A DNA stretch of 64,000 nucleotides, from contig NC_092578.1 in the NCBI RefSeq assembly GCF_037975245.1, positions 14,120,321-14,184,320 on the forward strand, read 5' to 3'. The notes under the pieces were generated by a model. That model searched no databases. It worked only from the letters and a program-made list of their open reading frames with translations, and was not told the origin of the DNA. This DNA is from Apostichopus japonicus. Taxonomy: Eukaryota; Echinodermata; Holothuroidea; Aspidochirotida; Stichopodidae. Positions 57,893 to 64,000 of this stretch are shown piece after piece (position 1 is the stretch's first letter; each line of letters begins with the position of its first letter). Made by a program: the position numbers and the translations under genes.

Positions 57893-60742
57893 CTAAAAAA
57901 AAGAAGTAAAATAGCATTCAGAACCATACACAATCTTATCATACGAACTGATGTTCAAGTGATTTTTATCTGAGTTTTGTAAAATGCTAAACATTCAATT
58001 GTTTTTTTAATATTTTTTTATTGTAACTCACACTGGAAGACTCTGTTACCAAGTTTTTTCTTCATTACCAAACCTATCATATACTTACTGACTTGTCAAA
58101 CCCAACTGTTATATATCCAATGGGAAATCTCTGAAGTGAGATGCAAGTCACATGCAGTGATCCATCTAGCTGACAATCTAGCTAGTAATTGTCACTAGGG
58201 ACTATCATAGGCCTGTTAACCATTTTCATCACCTTTGAATGTGGGGTGGGGGGAACAGATGTATAAGTAACTGGATGAGTGATTGATAGTTAGTCAGAAA
58301 ATTGCCTTTGAATCTGTCAGTGAGATGACAGGGTTACACCTAACTGATGTAGGAAGCATACAATGGTACAACATATACTTTGGTATCTATATACATGATA
58401 TTGTAAGCATTCAGAAATGTTACAAATTAATCTTTGAAGGGAATTTGCAGAATTTTTTTTATATTAATGACAGAAATTCACACTGTAGAGTTACAGTATG
58501 GAAGGAAAGACTTCTTGGGTATTAACCAAGTAGCAAATTTTACTTAAACAGATGTTGAAATAAGCATATGGGTTCATTGGGGATGAATTTTGGACAAAAG
58601 GCTATGGCTTTGTTTGTACTTTAGTTATGAACTGCATATGAATGTACGTACCTAGGACATTTTCTCGGATACTTCTTTATGACAACAATTCAACTACTGA
58701 ACTCTGTTATGTTTATGGGTCATTCTTGCTTCATATCACAATTCAGTTTTCTTTTCATTTTGAAATTCATATCAGATAATCCTATGTAAAGGTGTTCCTG
58801 TTGCTTTAATTATACGCAGCTAAAAAAAAATACCAAAATGTGTTCTTAGCGGAATTTGTGTTTATGGCTGCAGTACATGAAAATTCCTGACAGTACTGCG
58901 AGTCATTAAGTCTACTGAATGTACCACCATCATGATCATCTTTAATATATGCTTAGCAAATTATAACTTTGAGAAAAAAATGAATGAGCTAGATCTTTCA
59001 TTCTCCGGGCAATCTCCACACATACTCCTTATACTCTTGCACTGGCCAACAAAGGGAGGCAAACTTTAAGCATCGGTTGATAACTTGATATGCATATGGT
59101 GAATGAGGTTTGCAGTTACAATCATGCAAACAAATATTGCTTTTAGATGACAAAAAACAAAGTGATTTAGTGATAACTGTGCTACTTGTGAACAGTATTT
59201 TCGACCCAGGCCTTGCATTTATAAGCTGAACGCATAAGGTGGTCCATTTGTATTCCATTAACATGTAAGGCCTATGAGTTAGGATCTAAAATACATGTTA
59301 CACTACTTCCATTGCAGATTCCATCAAAATCAGTGCCTCCTGCTGAAATGCCGATGAAAAAAATACTGAGGTGGTGAAATTGTCACCACTCGTGTCCTAC
59401 AAGGACTCTTACAGAAATTGAAATGAACCTGATATTTCTATTGATTAAGCCACCTTCTCGGATCCCTTTCTTTCAAATTAGGGTCTTATACCAAAATACT
59501 CCTATCATTTGGTCAAATAAGTTCATGATAACATGTGGGATAAAACAAAAGCAAATTGTTGTGCATTTTTATTTGCTCTTTTTTTCAATTGTTTTTCTCA
59601 GCACCTGCAGCTATCCTCCTGAACAGAAATTTATTCACCCACCTTCAAATTTGACAAAGAGATTACACTAGGCCTATATTAGTTTTTTGGTCCATTCTGG
59701 TCACCATTCTAGCAATACTACAGTATATCACCAAGCAGTGTCTACATGTGATAATACATTGCAAATTTAATATAAATGATATAAACTTGGTTTAACCATG
59801 GAGCTATAATCCTAGGTTTATCTCCATGGTTTAACCTGCACTAATTTAATTGCAACATTGTTTTGTGCATATATTAACAACCTTAATTACTGTGGAAGAA
59901 TGTTTAATGAATATTCATACCATAACCATGTACATGTTTGCATAATTAAAATATCACCTGCAAAAAATGACCATTAAACCGTACATTATTAGCCAACACA
60001 GCTATAACCCCCTGACAATGAAGTGATGGGCAGGTGGCCAACTGATTACCTATAGCATATGTCTCACATCCCGGCACCAATATATTAAAAAAATATGGGA
60101 AAACCTCTAAAAGGAAAGAGATAATAAAGTAACACTCATTAATTTAATTGATCCTCCAAAATGGACAAGACAGGGACCCCCCCCCACTCCCTTGCTACCT
60201 TGTGTTTTAACTAGTAAGGGGACTAATCCCAGGACATATCTTTCAGATAATCTGAAAAGTCCTATCCTGAAGATTTCTTTTTGTTTGTAACCTAGCAATT
60301 TCAAACACATAATCATTATTGAAATTAAGAGCTTGTATACTCATGGTAGCATGGGTACACACTACACAGCTGATATGTAACTGACAGCCGATCTGGAAGT
60401 TTTGGCAGCTACCACAGTAACATAAATTATACCAAGTAGGCTTTATTTCAGAGATTGTCAATCGGAGTGGCTTAAATTTGAATAAAGCAAATTATTTGCA
60501 AAAAGGGTTATCTCTCGAAGTCCTACTCCTATGCTACAGTAGGCTAGCCTATAGTAGCCTAATACTATTCGTGTCTTGCCGACTAATAATGCATCACGAT
60601 ATTCTCTAACACTAATAAATTTTAGACTTTTCAGTTCTACTCTTAGGTGATTACAAATAATAAAATATACCTAAAATCTGCTAGGCCCAAATGGACAATG
60701 CACTTAGTTCAAGTTATATGCATATCTATGGAATCATTTTCT
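57893..60742. other. Intronic or intergenic; no exon recognised
   Basis: AT-rich sequence between exons of the integrase pseudogene. The zinc-binding exon expected here was not found. No complete element is seen. A short GT-rich and G-tract region near 58245 is unremarkable. Confidence 0.35.
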
Positions 60743-60795
60743 TCAGTGGAAATAATTCCTAAAAGTTTTATACAAATAAACAAATAAAACACTTA

Positions 60796-61006
60796 CCGCC
60801 AAACCCTTCTTGTAAGCTTTAACTTTGTGGGATTTGGCCAAGGGCCTATCTTCGTTGCCATGTGGGCCGACGTAAACTAGATCGTCATCTCCCGTCAGTC
60901 TAAAACTCTTCGATCTTCCCCTTTTCGATCTTTCTAGATTTAACGTAGACTTTTCAGGGTACACTCCTGACCAAAGATATTTTCCAATGATAGGCCTACT
61001 CGTCAT
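60796..61006 (-). CDS. Possible first exon of the right integrase-like gene
   Basis: ATG at 61006, then IGKYLWSGVYPEKSTLNLER, SKRGRSKSFRLTGDDDLVYV and KVKAYKKGLA, ending at a strong GTAAGT donor. The middle resembles the pre-zinc-finger region of exon-split integrase genes (compare 2438..2683). Another ATG at 61032 opens a short acidic frame (MTSPELDTDDE) that stops at once, so the true start may have been lost by a frameshift. Confidence 0.4.
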
Positions 61007-61009
61007 CGG

Positions 61010-62680
61010 TATCCAGCTCAGGAGAAGTCATCTTGTAATATCAGATCGGGCTAAGTAAGTTAACGGTCTCAAAACTTAATGCAATTACTGTGCGTGCAAA
61101 TATGCAACTACTAAGAAATTTTGGGCATGCGACATGTAACGTTAACGACGTAGACGGCACATTCACTTCACTGAGTAAACAGCAGTATAAATTTTACAGT
61201 AGAATGCAAATACGCATGCGTGAAATAAAAACTTTGTCACACCTAGGACATAGAGCGGGAGATTTCCACATTTCCCGCGTACTGAATAAATATATTGACT
61301 CTGACCAGGCACCAGGGAGTTTTTCCATAACAACTCCCTGCTCTGACCCCGGATTTGACCTTCATGGCGGGGAACTTACTGCAGCCGCGTACCGGTTGAA
61401 ATACATTTACCTTCAACCTACATGGTTGATCATTCTCCGACGTTTAGAATTCCGACCTTCCAAACAACTACCCTAATTGTAGTAACGATTGATAAGCAGC
61501 AGAGTCAGACAGACATGACTAATTAGTTCAGAAGATAAATTTAACATTCTGCAGCCTTATGACACTGACAGTCGACGATCGAAATATAGCGGACAGCGTC
61601 CCTTTGGAGTGTAGTCTCCATGATAATAATAACATGTTGCCGCCTCTTCCCACAACAGTCGACAATCGAAGTATTAGTTATGCTTTAATTAACCGAGTTT
61701 TGAGGGTGCATGCTGACCGATATATGACATTGTCAACCTGGTCTTCGCTAGTAAATTACCTCCTTTTAAGTAATACGGGAACGTAGATAGGGCCAGAAAT
61801 GTTTGTCACTCAACAGAACCACGTTAAAGCTCTTTAAAGAGAACCCGGACACTTTCCACGGTGGCGTAGAAAGAAAGGGAAAGTGTCCCTGAGACACTAT
61901 TCACGCAAATGAGACACTATATCCTAGTAATATGTGTCTTACGGACGCCCGGACACTCATTACTGCCACACCAGCTGAACAGCGGTCAGTATGCAACTCA
62001 GCGACTCTACATTGTTTTTTTGACCTTCCAGTCAGAAGAATAAGGAGTACTGTAGTGCCCTCACACTTTGATTGGCTACACTTGGGGAGCACTATGCTCA
62101 ACTTTGAGCTCTTCTAGCTCAATATCTAAACAGTCATTGTGGCAAAAGTTAAATGTGCTGTGATAGCCCAAGCCGTCAGCTTTTGTATGGTAGGACATGT
62201 CAGTTTAAAAATGTGAAGACTTTTCTCCAGCAGACTTGAAAAGTGTTGTGTAAGTCAATGAGAGCAATACATTGTGGTGCGACACCGTTACTCCATTAGG
62301 CCTAACTAGTAACGGCTAAATAGCCTGCCCTACAGCTCTGTTATCTGTATTATGTACTACTGTCCTGACTGAGTAACTAGTACTAGTACTAGTAACTACT
62401 GGTCTAGCCTACTTGGTTATTAAGTAACTGCTGTGTCAATCATAATGGGTAATACACATGGCCGTTGGGCGAATATCCATCATGAAAAGCTTTACTTAGT
62501 TAAAAGAGGCTAATATTCTTATGTTTGTTCAGTTGCAAATGTTCTGCACTTGTTCGTCAAGACTTAATGGGCCTAGGCTAAGTTTTAACGTTAGCCCCTT
62601 AGGCTGAGTAGTATCAACTAGTGTAGCGCTCTCATATACCTATTGACATTTGTCATATTCTGTTGGTGTAATTTTCCGAC
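61010..62680. other. No gene; GTGTCC-type repeat
   Basis: 61870-62060 carries GTGTCYC/GAGACAC words and GACGCCCGGACAC, related to 37340-37450. The rest is unassigned, and no exon is recognised. Confidence 0.4.
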
Positions 62681-62689
62681 AAAATGGCG

Positions 62690-62898
62690 ACGACACCTAT
62701 TTATTCTCCGTTTATCTGCAAATAAGCAAGGCCCGGAAAGGGTCATTTCCTGCAATCTAGGGAGTATCTTTACTCGAAAATTTTCTGTACGCTCCGCGCC
62801 AACCTGTGGTGGCGCTCCGCTTAGATAGTGTCGAAAGCGCCCCTACAGACCATTCTTGCACCCCCAGCCCTGACCAAAACCCCCTAGCTCCGCCACTG
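62690..62898. mobile_element. hAT-like fragment
   Basis: Contains AAAATTTTCTGTACGCTCC, GCGCCAACCTGTGGTGGCGC and TCCGCTTAGATAGTGT, shared with 48985..49150. It ends in the complement of CAGTGGCGGAGCTAGGGGG, a typical hAT terminus. Confidence 0.6.
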
Positions 62899-62969
62899 CC
62901 CTTACTACACTCAAAAACGTCTTTGCGGGTACACTACGAGTTATAGCTACTCTCTTAAAGCTTTCTAGT

Positions 62970-64000
62970 CACTTCGCCCCACAACCATTTCGCCCAACTG
63001 CCAGTTCGCCCAACCAGCCTGGTCATTTCGCCCAACCAGCCTGGTCATTTCGCCCAACCAGCATGGTCATTTCGCCCAATCATCATAGTCATTTCGCCCA
63101 ACCTTATTTTTACTAATATTCAGTCAGAATAATATTACTTTTTCTATTCCACTAGTTCAATTTGATTTATTTTTGGTTAGGTAGCTTCGTAATAGGTAAA
63201 TAAAAAAGTGAGGTCCGCTCGATATCGATCGGAGTCTGAGCAGTTATTTCGGGTATAATGGGAGGATTACACTACTTTAGGGCTTTACGCATACAATGGA
63301 AGTTATATTATTATACAAACACAGGGGAATCGGTCTTCATAAAAACCTATCAAACCTAACCTCTAAATCACTGATCCATCCTACTGACTAACAATTCCCG
63401 AAAGTTTCCTTATTAAATTGAATTTTTTTTTTATAAAACCCGTCCGTAATATTGAATTACTATATTTAATCAATGTAACCACTTTATCAATGTAACCACA
63501 TATGTAATCACATATGTAATCAATTTAACCACGACTTCAAGTTTCCTTAATACTCGGTTCGTATCCAGAAACGTTAACAATTCCCGAACGTTTACTTTAT
63601 CAAACCTATCAAACCTAACCCCTAAAACACTGATCCATCCTCAAGATTCCTTAATATTCGGTTCGTATCCTGTAACGTTAAAAATTCCCGAACGTTTCCT
63701 TACTAAAGTTATACAAAGTAAAGACTTCAAGTTTCCTAAGTTCCTTAATATTCGAACGTTTACTATCAAACCTAACCCCTAACACACTGATCAATCCTCA
63801 AGTTTCCTTAATATTCGGTTCGTATCCTGTAACGTTAACCATTCCCGAACGTTTCCTTTTGAAATATCATATTTAATCAAGGTTGGGCGAAATGACCAAA
63901 CTGGTTGGGCGAAATGACCAGGCTGGTTGGTCGAAATGACCAGGCTGGTTGGGCGAAATGACCAGGCTGGTTGGGCGAAATGACCAGGCTGGTTGGGCGA
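62970..64000. mobile_element. Transposon-like element with arrays of a 24-bp unit as inverted ends
   Basis: The left end (62970-63105) has about six units of CATTTCGCCCAACCAGCCTG. The right end (63880-64000, running off the window) has at least five of the same unit inverted (GGTTGGGCGAAATGACCAGG). The middle (63330-63850) holds about four diverged copies of a roughly 110-130-bp unit with TAATATTCGGTTCGTATCC, GTAACGTTAA and TTCCCGAACGTTTCCTT. No coding. Confidence 0.8.

Overview
This is a eukaryotic nuclear window with large introns, GT-AG splice sites and many transposon remnants. It most resembles a marine invertebrate deuterostome, such as an echinoderm or hemichordate. That guess rests on a CBR1-like gene of vertebrate length, an intron-rich PNKP, Penelope-like, LINE and hAT elements, exon-split integrase genes, and frequent TAGGCCTA-type words. 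The exact taxon cannot be fixed from the sequence alone. Most open frames longer than 60 codons here are chance frames or shadows.

Layout. 0.5-2.7 kb: exons of a decayed, exon-split integrase-like gene (minus strand). 3.3-3.7 kb: a TTAA-flanked MITE. 3.8-7.2 kb: two broken LINEs. 7.2-12.8 kb: a repeat field with several hAT-type elements and a TA microsatellite. 12.8-13.5 kb: what look like the last two coding exons of an integrin alpha gene (plus). 14.6-18.95 kb: a six-exon carbonyl reductase 1-like gene (plus), 277 codons, whose catalytic Tyr codon reads Cys. 21.5-34.6 kb: a sixteen-exon bifunctional polynucleotide kinase 3'-phosphatase gene (minus), tail to tail with the reductase. It carries an in-frame TGA in its linker exon, and its introns hold MITEs, a LINE tail and a tandem repeat. 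34.9-36.1 kb: a complete non-autonomous hAT element with a perfect 8-bp target duplication. 36.4-43.7 kb: MITE, LINE scrap, tandem repeats and two candidate terminal exons of an unknown minus-strand gene. 43.9-47.3 kb: a nearly intact Penelope-like element between 224-bp direct repeats, in a TA microsatellite. A solo LTR in the same tract follows it (47.3-48.4 kb). 49.9-61.0 kb: a second exon-split integrase pseudogene (minus). It is interrupted by a 6.07-kb element with terminal inverted repeats, GC-rich subterminal repeats and exons resembling the DUF4806 family. 62.7-64.0 kb: a hAT-like fragment and a transposon whose ends are arrays of a 24-bp unit.

The two clear cellular genes are unrelated in function: PNKP repairs DNA strand-break ends, and CBR1 is an NADPH-dependent carbonyl reductase. 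The points most worth checking are the Tyr193Cys codon in CBR1, the in-frame TGA in PNKP, the DUF4806-like gene inside the 6-kb element, and the odd integrin tail. Multi-exon genes are given as one span, with exon coordinates in the evidence.
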